NCBI GenBank assembly: GCA_036924085.1 | Contig: JAVGWX010000018.1 | Location: 18,878,464 to 18,942,463, forward strand | Source of the DNA: Ariolimax columbianus | Lineage: Eukaryota; Mollusca; Gastropoda; Stylommatophora; Arionidae | Length of the DNA: 64,000 bases | Reading direction: 5' to 3' | Shown here: piece after piece, positions 30,091 through 40,218 of the stretch | Numbering within the stretch: position 1 is the first letter of the stretch | Layout of the letters: the number at the start of each line of letters is the position of its first letter | The notes under the pieces: model-generated | Told to the model about the DNA's origin: nothing | What the model saw: the letters and a program-made list of their open reading frames with translations, nothing else | The model's database searches: none | Translations under genes and position numbers: made by a program

Positions 30091-30349
30091 GCTCTTCCTC
30101 TCTACCAGTCAAAGGCTTCTACGTTAAATTGGTTACTTAAATGTAAATTTGACTAAATATCTATTTTTGAAAATAAATCACATTTTGATTTTGTGAAGCT
30201 GTAAGTTGTAAATGTTTAGGCCAGGGCTTTTCAAATAAGGGGTCGCGAACAAATTATTGGCGTTGTCCAGGCAGCGGCCATTAAACATACTCTTTTCAAT
30301 CTCTCTATCCAGAGATGAGGGTAAATTTTACTAGAATATCTATGTGATC
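30091..30349. other. unassigned interval
   Basis: No recognised feature; AT-rich with a short GC-richer stretch near 30220-30280. Confidence 0.35.
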
Positions 30350-31080
30350 TTTGTGCTTGTTTGCCGATTGCCCATGATTCAGGTCAGATCAGGTCATCCC
30401 GTAACCGGTGAGGTCGTTGGGGCACACATGAAGACATCCTCACAACTCCAAGTCACACTTCTCTGTCAGCGGCCGCTGCCTGTGCCTCTTCTGGTCGGAG
30501 ATTGGTCTAATCCTTTATGTTGTCCTCCCATCTCTTTTTGGGACGGCCTCTTCGTCGTCTGCCTTGCACCTTTCCGTGGAGGATCGTATTTGCAAGACCA
30601 TTTGATCTCGATATGTGACCGTACCAAGCGAGTTTCCTTCTTTTGAAGTTTGCCAAGAGGTTTTCAAAAGGCCCTATTGCTGTTGTAATTCTATCTCGTA
30701 TTTCCTCATTTGTAACTCGATCTTTGTATGTGACGTTTCAAAGTCTTCGGAAATATCTCATCTCCAAGGTCTATATCCTTCGTTGAAGATCTGCTGTAAC
30801 TGTCCATGTCTCACAAGCATAGAGGGATATTGACAGGACCAGTCTACGCATTAATCTGATTGTCGTGCATAGTGCTAACCGTTTATCTTGCCAGATTGTA
30901 TTAAGCCGTGCAAGCGCCGCTATTGTCTGTGCTATTCTGGCCAACACCTCACATTTTAATCCTTCATCGCTGACAATCGACCCTAGATATTTAAAACGGT
31001 CAACCACTTCGAGTTCCTTGACCATTAGCTTTTATCCTTCTGTTGAAGCCCTCGGCGTTGTTGGTCAATAATTTTGTCTT
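30350..31080 (-). pseudogene. LINE reverse transcriptase C-terminal fragment
   Basis: Minus strand 31025-30771 reads MVKELEVVDRFKYLGSIVSD, then LARIAQTIAALARLNTIWQD, SISLYACETWTVTADLQRRI, the thumb and linker region of an RTE- or CR1-type ORF2. It continues in broken frames to about 30350 with the RPRKGARQTTKRPSQKEMG-like basic segment. No catalytic box is present. Confidence 0.75.
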
Positions 31081-32100
31081 TCCATGATTCACTTCCGTAT
31101 ATTACTACTGGCTCCACATAACATTCCAGAACTCTTTTTCTCAAATCTCGCGATAGTGTCTTGTAGCATAATATTCCTGTCATGCTCTGGAAGACAGTTT
31201 TTGCCTAGGCTATTTTATTCCTTATTTCATAATTGCATCTCCCGTCACATGTTATCTGTGTGTGTGCAGTAATCTTAAAGTGTTCACTTGTCTAAATTCT
31301 CACTTGTTCACCTTGGCACTGCATTTTAGTGTTTCTTAGGGATCAGGAATGTGTTGAAATGAGGATGGTTGATGTTAAAACCTTTAGCACGCTACGATCT
31401 ATATGAGAACAATTTGACCTAATTAACTTCATTTCTCCCGATGGTAGACGAATTTCAAAATTTGTAACTTTTCTGTTTGTTTGTCAATAAATATGATTTT
31501 CTTGTGTGTAGAGAGAGAGAGACACAATTGAATAATGAACTTGCGGGTATTATTGTTTTTGTTGAGCGTTTGTTATTTTCTGAGTTACAAAAGATTAAGT
31601 TGACAATTTATGAAAATCTCGAAAAAAATTTGGACTCGACCGCTAGGCCTAGTCTCTCTGACAGAAAACCATGGAAACCACAACAACATATCGATATTGT
31701 GTTTACAATATCGAAACAACTGTTAGTTTTCAATTTAAACGTAATTCTTTCAACTAAACAAACAAAATAAACAGATCTTTCTCAATAAAGCTCTTTTCCA
31801 CTAACTTCTTCACCTTTCGCAAAAAAGTCGGCTTGCTCCATACGGCGTATACAAATTAAAATTGTTCAAAAGCCATTTGTAATTGAACATTAGATACTTT
31901 TAGCGGCAAAATATTGTGTGTATACGGACTACGTATCAGCATTTAAACAATGGCTGCCAGGAGTGTCTCCGTTGAAATATAAAAAAAAAATAAAAAAATA
32001 AATTCAAATTCAGTTTTTGAAGGCCGCTTTGGTCAATAATGCCGTTTCAGTGACAGGTGCCAAACACTGACAAAATCGCAACATCATACCAACGCCATAA
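31081..32100. other. unassigned interval
   Basis: About 1 kb. Plus-strand frame 31477-31770 (97 codons) matches nothing I know and lacks splice or start context, so I do not call it a gene. Confidence 0.4.
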
Positions 32101-32109
32101 CCGAGGAAC

Positions 32110-32340
32110 AAAGCTGTTGAACAGCAGCTTGGTCAACTAGGTGGGGATTATCGTAGTGGTGAACCTTCTGAGAAAAACTAGGATTGCACTACAGCGAATG
32201 TCAACTCCATGAAACAGACTGAGTAACAGCAGCTTGGTCAACGAGGTAGGGATCAACATTGGGATTATCGTAGTGGTGAACCTTTTGAGAAAACTAGGAT
32301 TGCACTGCAGCGAGGAAGACACGTAGACTTTTCGCAATAC
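32110..32340. repeat. tandem duplication of a repeat-R segment
   Basis: GATTATCGTAGTGGTGAACC and AGAAAA(A)CTAGGATTGCACT occur twice about 118 bp apart. CAGCTTGGTCAACGAGGTAG parallels the GCCTGGCTAACGAGGTG part of repeat R. Confidence 0.75.
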
Positions 32341-32389
32341 ACATTGGTGTGCTGCTATTGTTTGAAATGCCCACAATGAATTGTTTTAC

Positions 32390-32690
32390 TCTTTTGTGCG
32401 CCCTGAAAAGGACGTTAAGTGTCAGGTTGCAGTGGCTTCCTTCACATCCCGACCGTGCTGATGAAAGTGGACCGTGATCCTTCAGGCGGTTGTGCTATAC
32501 TTGACTTCATCTGCGTGTCGCTCATTACTACGGGGACCACGTCGAGCCCTCACCTCGTTAGCCAGGCTGCCATGAAAACAGCCCATTTCCAGAAAGGGCT
32601 GTGAGGAATCCGAAATGAGAGTCTTGGCTAGTATATTTTGACTGATCCTGACTAACATGTCTGATCAGCATGTTGTGTCTGACCAGACGT
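32390..32690 (-). repeat. dispersed repeat R, copy 2
   Basis: Reverse complement of the R order: GGCTGTTTTCATGGCAGCCT, GGCTAACGAGGTGAGGGCTC, AGCACGGTCGGGATGTGAAG. The end nearest 32690 holds two imperfect copies of the TGATCAG...CTGAC..TAACATG motif that forms whole arrays at 33.4 and 39.3 kb. Confidence 0.7.
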
Positions 32691-32827
32691 TAGTCTTCCT
32701 CCTCTTCATTGGTGTGTAAATAGAATCGTTTAAAGCGTAATGACAGGATAGAATTGTCAAGAGTTACAATAGTACACACAGCGTTGTTGTTGTTGTATAT
32801 TGTTGTTTTGTTGCTAATGCCATTCGT

Positions 32828-33237
32828 ACTTTCGTTTAGTTTAGTTTAGTCGAAGAATCAACGTCACTGAAAACAGTTTAACCAATAAGTGCTCTGTTCT
32901 TCTCCATATTTTTGGAGAATCTCAGCACAATGGACGGACTCCGTAGCACCAACAAGGATTCCCTAATAGCTTGGATTGATTTTTAACATAATTTTGAATT
33001 TTACCCGGGCAACGGCGTTAAGGCTACTTTTTTCGATTTTCAACTTAAGAGGGATGGATTTTTAACGTGAGCGATACTGCACACGGGTGTCCGATCTCTA
33101 CTACCCAGAGATCTGGGAAATGCCAGAAAGTCCACGTGAAAAAATATCGGTCTCCACCGTGATTTAAACCCGCGACCTCCAGCACCCAAAGCCGACGTCT
33201 TACCTCGAGATCACTCGGTCCCCTCAACTTTCTGTTG
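32828..33237 (-). mobile_element. tRNA-headed SINE, family 1 (full length)
   Basis: Minus strand: head GACCGAGTGATCTCGAGGTA, B-box region GGTCGCGGGTTTAAATC, body TTTTTTCACGTGGACTTTCT, GTTAAAAATCC, TTAACGCCGTTGCCCGGG, and a 3' part ending CTAAACTAAACTAAAC at 32828. The same order occurs at 35405-35785 and 48690-49075. The (TAAAC)n tail and the tRNA-like head identify a LINE-mobilised SINE. Confidence 0.82.
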
Positions 33238-33239
33238 TG

Positions 33240-33414
33240 GCATGTTACAATGGTTCTCCTTTAATCCTCAGACGTACTTGAGAAGGTGAGCAGGGGTTCT
33301 GGATCACGAAGCTCACGAGTATGTGAATCACAGTACCGATTCACACCTCATGAACGATGCCAATAAAACAGCATGTCTTCAGTGAGAACTGCTTAGAAGT
33401 GAGACGGGAGTCTT
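33240..33414 (-). repeat. end of repeat R, diverged
   Basis: CAGCATGTCTTCAGTGAGAA and AAGTGAGACGGGAGTCTTGA parallel 39280-39330 (TTTCTAGGTGATTTTACATA, AAGTGAGGCGGAGTCTTGAT) and lead directly into the 33-bp array. Confidence 0.55.
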
Positions 33415-33752
33415 GATCAGTATATTTCACATGATTCTTACATAGTGTGGCAGTATATTTCACATGATTCTTACATAGTGTGGCAGTATATTTCACATGA
33501 TTCCTACATAGTGTTGCAGTATATTTCACATGATTCCTACATAGTGTGGCAGTAGATTTCACATGGTTCTTTCATAATGTGGCAGAATATTTCACATGAT
33601 TCTTTATAGTGTTGCAGTATATTTCACACGGTTGTTACATAGTGTGGTAGTATATTTCACATGGTTGTTACATAGTGTGGCAGTATATTTCACATGATTC
33701 TTACATAAAGTGGCAGTATATTTTACATGATTCTTACATAGTGTGAACTTTA
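33415..33752. repeat. 33-bp minisatellite
   Basis: CAGTATATTTCACATGATTC + TTACATAGTGTGG repeats about 10 times. Variants include CATGGTTGTTACATAG. The interval 33753-33984 after it has no recognised feature. Confidence 0.92.
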
Positions 33753-33984
33753 TGTTTTGCCTAACCTGAAGTTAGCATCCTCTCCCCCTCCGAGGGCAGT
33801 AATATAGGATTTTTCACGGACCAAATACTTTCTGTTTTAGACTGTACAATCAAATGGAGACACTTTCGACTATATGTGTTAAATACAACGTGCGAATCAA
33901 AGAGACAAGAACAGAGACTATGAGGATCAGCAGAGCACATGAGCCGATCAACATATGTTGAAAGGATATTGGTATAAGGGAAGC

Positions 33985-34590
33985 TGAGACGGTAGGGCAG
34001 TCAAGAACATCATATTGACCAGGATGTCACGGCCAGGCACATAATACTGACAAAGACAACTATCTCTCTTCCATGTAACGTTCATTTGAATACACTGTTT
34101 TTAAGACACTCTGACTGACGAGATGTAAATCAACGTGATCCCCGTAGTAATCAGCATCACGCAGATTTGTTTGTGTTTTGTTTATTTTTGTTTTACGTTA
34201 GCCTTATTTTCTCTAATCCCCAAGGTGGTGTGCGTTACACTGTGGTTTTCATTTTGCGCCTGTCGGCCCAGTGCATCCGGCTTCAGCATACATTTTATGT
34301 AAGGGTCTGCTTCCTCCTGCATTTTCTAAGGGTTTGCTTCCCCGGGGTAACGACCCCGGTGCTGTGATGGAGAACGAGCCCAGCACCTTCGGACTGTGAC
34401 CTGTGGCACTTAACCACTAGCCCACGCTGTCCCCATCAGGCAGATGAAGCCAAGCATAGCACAACCGCCTGGAGGACACCACTCTACCTTCATCAGCACA
34501 CTCGGGATGTGAGGATAGGTACAGTAACTCATTATTTAACGCTATGTTTCAGAGAGAACAAAAGAGTAAACATACTCGACGCAGGACATC
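33985..34590 (+). repeat. dispersed repeat R, copy 3, interrupted by a SINE
   Basis: R sequence runs to GTAGTAATCAGCATCACGCA (about 34160) and resumes at GCAGATGAAGCCAAGCATAG (34440), continuing through CACTCGGGATGTGAGGATAG and GAGTAAACATACTCG. The gap is the family 2 SINE. Confidence 0.75.
34167..34434 (-). mobile_element. tRNA-headed SINE, family 2, with 11-bp target duplication
   Basis: Minus strand head GGGGACAGCGTGGGCTAGTG, with A-box-like GGGCTAGTGGTTAAG and B-box region GGGCTCGTTCTCC. Body TGCTGAAGCCGGATGCACTG GG and GGCGCAAAATGAAAACC; tail rich in (AAAC). Flanking direct repeat is ATCACGCAGAT (34156-34166) and ATCAGGCAGAT (34435-34445), one mismatch. It interrupts repeat R. Confidence 0.85.
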
Positions 34591-34591
34591 A

Positions 34592-35372
34592 ACAATATTG
34601 ATCTTCAACAGGCCCATGAGTTCAAGTACTTGGGATGGATTTCGTCTTCAACAGGCCCATGAGTTCAAGTACTTGGGATGGATTTCGTCTTCAACAGGTC
34701 CATGAGTTCAAGTACTTGGGGTGGATTTCGTCTTCAACAGGCCCATGAGTTCAAATACTTGGGATGGATTTCGTCTTCAACAGGTCCATGAGTTCAAGTG
34801 CTTGGGATGGATTTCGTCTTCAACAGGCCCATGAGTTCAAATACTTGGGATGGATTTCGTCTTCAACAGGTCCATGAGTTCAAGTACTTGGGATGGATTT
34901 CGTCTTCAACAGGCCCATGAGTTCAAGTACTTGGGATGGATTTCGTCTTCAACAGGTCCATGAGTTCAAGTACTTGGGATGGATTTCGCCTTCAACAGCC
35001 CCACGAGTTCAAGTACTTGGGATGGATTTCGTCTTCAATAGGCCCAAGAGTTCAAGTACTTGGGGTGGATTTCGTCTTCAACAGGTCCATGAGTTCAAGT
35101 ACTTGGGATGGATTTCGCCTTCAACAGCCCCACGAGTTCAAGTACTTGGGATGGATTTCGCCTTCAACAGGCCCATGAGTTCAAGTACTTGGGATGGATT
35201 TCGTCTCCAACAGGTCCATGAGTTCAAGCACTTGGGATGGAATTCGTTTTCGACAGGTCCATGAATTCAAATACTTGGGATGGATTTCGTCTCCAACAGG
35301 CCCATGAGTTCAAGCACTTGGGATGGATTTCGTCTTCAACAGGTCCATGAGTTCAAGTACTGGGGATGGATG
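34592..35372. repeat. 43-bp minisatellite
   Basis: TGGGATGGATTTCGTCTTCA + ACAGGCCCATGAGTTCAAGTACT repeats about 18 times. One plus-strand frame of the unit reads HEFKYLGWISSSTG, like the FKYLG motif of LINE reverse transcriptases, so the array may come from LINE coding sequence. Confidence 0.93.
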
Positions 35373-35404
35373 TCGACGGCGAACGAAAGGAAAGTCGAGC
35401 ATAG

Positions 35405-35785
35405 TTTAGTTTACTTTAGTTCAAGAATCCACGGCATTGCATTCTATTCAACCCATAAGTGCTCTGTTCCTCTCCATCTTTTGTTAGAGACTCCTAGCAC
35501 AATGCCCAACATCTGCAGTGCCCGCGAGGATCAGTTAATAGATTTGGTAGATTCTTAACACACTATTTAAATTGATCTTACTATATTAGATTTCCAACAG
35601 CCGAATGATTTTTAACGTGCGCGATACTGGACACGGGCACCCGATCTCTACTACTCAGAGATCTGGAGAAATACCAGAACGTTCACGTGAAAAAAAAAAC
35701 CAGTCTGCACCGTGATTTGAATCTGCGACCTCCAGCACACGAGGTAGACGTCCTACCTCGAGACCACTCGGTCCCACGTGACAGA
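35405..35785 (-). mobile_element. tRNA-headed SINE, family 1
   Basis: Same structure as 32828-33237: GACCGAGTGGTCTCGAGGTA head, CACCGTGATTTGAATC-type B region on the complementary strand, TTTCACGTGAACGTTCTGGT body and a tail with CTAAACTAAACTATG at about 35405. The interval 35786-35939 has no feature. Confidence 0.8.
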
Positions 35786-35939
35786 AAACATCTACGCGTT
35801 TTTATCAGCTGTCCCCACTGCTAAAGCGCCCGAGCATTAGTTTAGCAAAAAAGCAACAGCTGATAAACAGTATTTATGCCCACTCTTGCTATCAGTGCCA
35901 AATATGGCCTTTGTTTAAGGCACGTGGGAAAAAAAATTC

Positions 35940-36290
35940 GATATGTGAAATGAGAAGGGATTTAGGAAAGTCATTGATATTACCAGGAAAGACATAATGT
36001 GGAATGTCGACATTCGAAGTTTGGTCGGCAGTACGTCTTGTGCAGAGGAGATTTCCAGGAACAAAATACGTTGGTTTGGTCATCTCATGAGAATGCACCT
36101 TAATCAACGTCCACTGATGGCTTACAACGCTGGTAGATCTAGCTACAGGGTACGGGGACGGCCACGCGGCAGGTGGATAGATGCCATTATAGTGATTGTG
36201 CAGCGACACAGACTCACATTGACCGGCGCAACACACTTCGAGCTGGACGACAACTTAAGCTTACCACGAAGCAAAACAACATAAGTGGAA
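35940..36290 (+). pseudogene. LINE ORF2 C-terminal fragment
   Basis: Open from 35997: MWNVDIRSLVG, SRNKIRWFGHLMRMHLNQRP, YRVRGRPRGRWIDAIIVIVQ, RHRLTL. This is the R/KWxGHxxRM...RGRPxxRWxD segment of LINE ORF2 proteins. It stops after ~95 codons. Without RT or endonuclease motifs it is a relic. Confidence 0.75.
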
Positions 36291-36639
36291 AGAAAACGAA
36301 CTAACTAACATTTCCTGTTCTGGCAGGATGGGTTATGAATAGAATATTATCCACAAAATTGACAGCATGACGTAGAGATTCTGGCAAGGACGCTTGGCCG
36401 TGACAGGCTGTGACAGTCGACGTGTCTGAGATGTGTTTGAGAGACGGAGAAATGAGGTAACGTCTTGGTTCAGTTCAATCGATGACTATCCAGGAAGTGT
36501 TAGCTCTATCTGAGCTCAATTTATGGAGATACAGAGATTAAAGAAGAGATAGAGAGAGAGAGAGAGAGCGAGATGGATGCTATAACAGATGTATAACAAG
36601 GATACACGTACATCAAGAAGTATAAGAGACATAAACAGA
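36291..36639. other. unassigned interval with short (GA)n
   Basis: About 350 bp; (GA)n at about 36548-36570. Nothing else recognised. Confidence 0.4.
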
Positions 36640-37445
36640 CAGATACACATACTAAATTGGATCAATAAACACATATGGATAAGTGAGAAATGATAGAGAA
36701 ATTAATACAATTGGATATGGCAGAAATAAAAGAGAAAAGCTAGATATATAACGAGAAATGATACAGCTAAATTAAATACAGATAGGGCAGTGTCGAAAGC
36801 CTCAGGATGATCGGTGCTTTTTTTTGAAAAAATACAGGTTGACGTCTGACAGCTTATGAAGAAGAAGAGGAAGCATACAAATAGGTAACGGATAAATTAT
36901 AGAGAGATAGATAGGCAAACATAGAAACTTGAGAAATGATACAGCTAGATAAACGCAGATAGGTAAGAGAGAAATTATAGGCAGATAGATAGGCAAACAT
37001 ATATACGCGAGAAATGATACAGCTAGATAAACGCAGATAGGTAAGAGAGAAATTATAGGCAGATAGATAGGCAAACATATATACGCGAGAAATGATACAG
37101 CTAGATAAACACAGATAGGTAAGAGAGAAATTATAGACAGATAGATAGGCAAACATAGATAAGCGAGAAATGATACAGCTAGATAAACGCAGATAGGTAA
37201 GAGAGAAATTATAGGCAGATATATAGGCAAACATAGATACGCGAGAAATGATACAGCTAGATAAACACAGATAGGTAAGAGAGAAATTATAGACAGATAG
37301 ATAGGCAAACATAGATAAGCGAGAAATGATACAGCTAGATAAACACAGATAGGTAAGAGATAAATTATAGACCTATAGATAGGCACACATAGATAAGCGA
37401 GAAATGATAAATAGAGATATATGGAAACAAATGAATAAGTGAGAA
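36640..37445. repeat. 78-bp minisatellite
   Basis: AGATAAACGCAGATAGGTAA, GAGAGAAATTATAGGCAGAT and GCGAGAAATGATACAGCT recur every 78 bp (for example 36947 and 37025), about 6 good units. Degenerate units lie on the left to about 36640. 78 is a multiple of three, so long minus-strand frames stay open. A LINE 3' end interrupts it at 36785-36868. Confidence 0.9.
36785..36868 (+). mobile_element. 84-bp 3' end of the RNase H LINE
   Basis: GTGTCGAAAGCCTCAGGATG, GTGCTTTTTTTTGAAAAAAT, then GACAGCTTATGAAGAAGAAG correspond to the last ~80 bp of the LINE copies at 12.14 and 23.8 kb, including the (GAA)n tail. It sits inside the 78-bp array between CAGATAGG and (A)ATAGGTAA, with ATAGG on both sides as a possible short target duplication. 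Confidence 0.8.
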
Positions 37446-37669
37446 ATGAGAGAGCAGTCCACCAGACCAGAAAGGAAATCACACAGTGCTGCAATGGCAA
37501 ACATTCTGACACATTGAAGTTTGTTCAATGTGATTGTACGTGCAGACACAACGAGACTAAATCCTTCTGGTTTCTCTAGGAATATAGGGCTACAATTGAT
37601 GCTCTCTACAGATTCCAGTTTGAAATCGTTTACTTAATTTCTACCATGGGAGAAAGAATAGTATATGGT

Positions 37670-37935
37670 CAAGCAAAATATACTGGCCAAGATCCTCACC
37701 TCGACTGGCTGCTCCCCGGAAATCGCCTGTATTCATGGCGGCTTGGCTAACGAGGTGACGGATCGACGTGATCACCGTAGTAGTGAGTGACTTGGAGATT
37801 AAATAAAGAATAGCAAAACCGCTTTGAGGACCCCGGTCCACCTTCATCAGCACGTTCGAGATGTGAGAAAAGCTACTGAAACCCGCCACTCAACGTCAGG
37901 GCGCGCAAAAGGGTAAACCTACTCATTGTGGACAT
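37670..37935 (+). repeat. dispersed repeat R, copy 4
   Basis: TTCATGGCGGCTTGGCTAAC, GATCGACGTGATCACCGTAG, CCCGGTCCACCTTCATCAGC and CGTTCGAGATGTGAGAAAAG follow the R order. The interval 37446-37669 has no feature. Confidence 0.75.
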
Positions 37936-38555
37936 TCGAAACAACCTCTACCATTGAACCGCCAGCTGTCAAGGTTCTTCTATATCTATTCATTGGGTCC
38001 CCCGTCTCCCGCTCACTGTTCTCCTTCCTTATGTGTTCCAACCCAGCTCATGTATAGTCATATTGTTATGTTCCTCTCTGAAATTATGCTTCATTCACTG
38101 AAATGCTTATTCCAGATTTAATACGTATCCTAGACAAAGCACGTTGTACACATCTTTAAAAATAAAACGAGGTTTGATAGGTTGATCCTCTCGCCGACAC
38201 ATATCAATCTGTAAACAACGTCCCCTTACAAATTTAAAAAAAGAATTAAATAATAGCTTTTTAGCACAAAAATATCCGTTCATTTCAAAATTAAAATACA
38301 CCGACAGGAGATCAATAAAGAGATGGACTGTAAACATTAGTGTCCATGTTGCTTGTGGGATGTTACTTTACGTGAGAGATACGGGACTAGCTTCAATATA
38401 GCTCTAAGAACATGCTGAGCTAGTAGGGTAGTATTTCTAGGGTTCTTATTGTTGCTGCTAATGTGCATAGTACTTGAATTTCGGGATATATAGTATTACT
38501 TTGGTTGCGGGTTAAGTAAGTTACCCATCACAAGCGAAGATGGCGACATCATCAG
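37936..38555. other. unassigned interval
   Basis: About 620 bp, AT-rich, no repeat or domain recognised. Confidence 0.4.
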
Positions 38556-38559
38556 ATTG

Positions 38560-38830
38560 TCCTCGTCCTGAAGATGTAACTTACGCTGAATGTGGATTAT
38601 AGTGAGAAAGAAGCTGCGCTGTACATCAATCTCACTCTCTCGTACTGAGTTACCGGGAACCAGTGGCAAGACATACAATCAAGACGACTGGAAGTAGTTC
38701 AAGATGCAGACATTCAGGTCGTACAATCCGTGAGACCAGGGTCGCTTGAAACTTATGGGAGTCGATCGCCCACCGTTTCCTTGACGATTTGAGAGGCGAA
38801 TGTGGTACCTCTGGACAGCAGAAGCCCCCA
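38560..38830 (+). repeat. dispersed repeat, second copy near 55.6 kb
   Basis: TGGATTATAGTGAGAAAGAA, CATCAATCTCACTCT, AGTGGCAAGAC, CGTGAGACCAGGGTCGCTTG and TCGCCCACCGTTTCC are shared with 55605-55780 plus 56352-56420. Class unknown. The interval 38831-39224 has nothing recognised. Confidence 0.65.
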
Positions 38831-39224
38831 CGCGTAGACTAGAAGACGCTGCTGCTGACCAGCGCCCACATCAGTAGGTCAAGGTGAGGGGCCATCAACC
38901 CATGGCTGAGGGGAGATTCCGGTCGTGGCATGCAATGAAAATGGACGGAATTTCCAAGCAGGTCGTGCACACCAGCTAAGGATGGTGCGCAATCTGTAGT
39001 GACGTCCTATCCAACAACGTGTATTCTATAACACACGAAGAACAGTAATGTTTTCTCCAAATTCCGAGGAAAATTACACACATAGGCTTCCTGTGAATAG
39101 CATAGGACGTGTTATAGAACGATCGTGGCTGATTACAGTGGTACACCTCACATTCCAAGCATTCATTGAGAAGCTGGATCCGGTACCTCTTGGCTGTAGT
39201 ACAATGCGATGCTTCTCAGTAAGC

Positions 39225-39330
39225 TCATCACTACAGGGACCGCCATGCGGATCATCAGATTGTTAGCCAGGTTGCCATGAAACAAACCGTTTCTAGGTGA
39301 TTTTACATAGAAGTGAGGCGGAGTCTTGAT
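39225..39330 (-). repeat. end of repeat R
   Basis: CACTACAGGGACCGCCATGC, GTTAGCCAGGTTGCCATGAA and AAACCGTTTCTAGGTGA correspond to one end of R. The adjoining motif is expanded in the array that follows. Confidence 0.6.
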
Positions 39331-39700
39331 CAATATGTATCACCTGACGCTAACATTGTCTGATCAGTATGTTTCACCTGACCCTAACATTGAACAGAAT
39401 GTTTCACCTGACCCTGAATAACATTGTCTGATCAGTATGTTTCACCTGACTAACATTGTCTGATCAGTATGTTTCACCTGATCCTGACTAACATTGTCTG
39501 ATCAGTATGTTTCACCTGATCCTGATTAACCTACTCTGATCAATATGTTTCACCTGCCCCTGACTAACATAGCCTGAACAGTATGTATCAGCTGACTAGC
39601 ATAGTCTGATCAGTATGTACCCGCTGACTAACATATTCTGATCAGCATGCATGTTACACCTATTCTGACTATGTTAGTCAGATGAGTATGTTTTGCCTGA
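39331..39700. repeat. irregular ~38-40-bp array of the R terminal motif
   Basis: TCTGATCAGTATGTTTCACC + TGACCCTGACTAACATTG recurs about nine times with indels. The same motif is present as one or two units at the ends of R at 32.65 and 46.6 kb. Confidence 0.85.
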
Positions 39701-39924
39701 CCTGACATTATTCATATCTCCCGAAACATCTAGAGTAGAAGACTCCAAAACATGGCATTTCACACGCTCCCCTTTACTCAGACCAAAAGTCGACTCAGTT
39801 TGGAGTTGTCTCCGAGCAGAGAAGGACAACTCTGGAAGTAATAGTCTAGTCCACTACATGATAAGAGAATTAACGAGTGAAAACCAAAATTGTTTGGGAT
39901 CAAGACGAAAGAGAAAGACCGGGA

Positions 39925-40218
39925 AGACGAGCGAGTGGCTGAGAGGGTAACTGTGCAGAAGAGCGAGTGGCTGAGAGGGTAACTGTGCAGAAGAGCGAGT
40001 GGCTGAGAGGGTAACTGTGCAGAAGAGCGAGTGGCTGAGAGGGTAACTGTGCAGAAGAGCGAGTGGCTGAGAGGGTAACTGTGCAGAAGAGCGAGTGGCT
40101 GAGAGGGTAACTGTGCAGAAGAGCGAGTGGCTGAGAGGGTAACTGTGCAGAAGAGCGAGTGGCTGAGAGGGTAACTGTGCAGAAGAGGGAGTGGCTGAGA
40201 GGGTAACTGTGCAGAAAG
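39925..40218. repeat. 32-bp minisatellite, 9 units
   Basis: AGAGCGAGTGGCTGAGAGGG + TAACTGTGCAGA repeats nine times almost perfectly. Frames on the minus strand stay open in all phases and are not genes. Confidence 0.96.
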
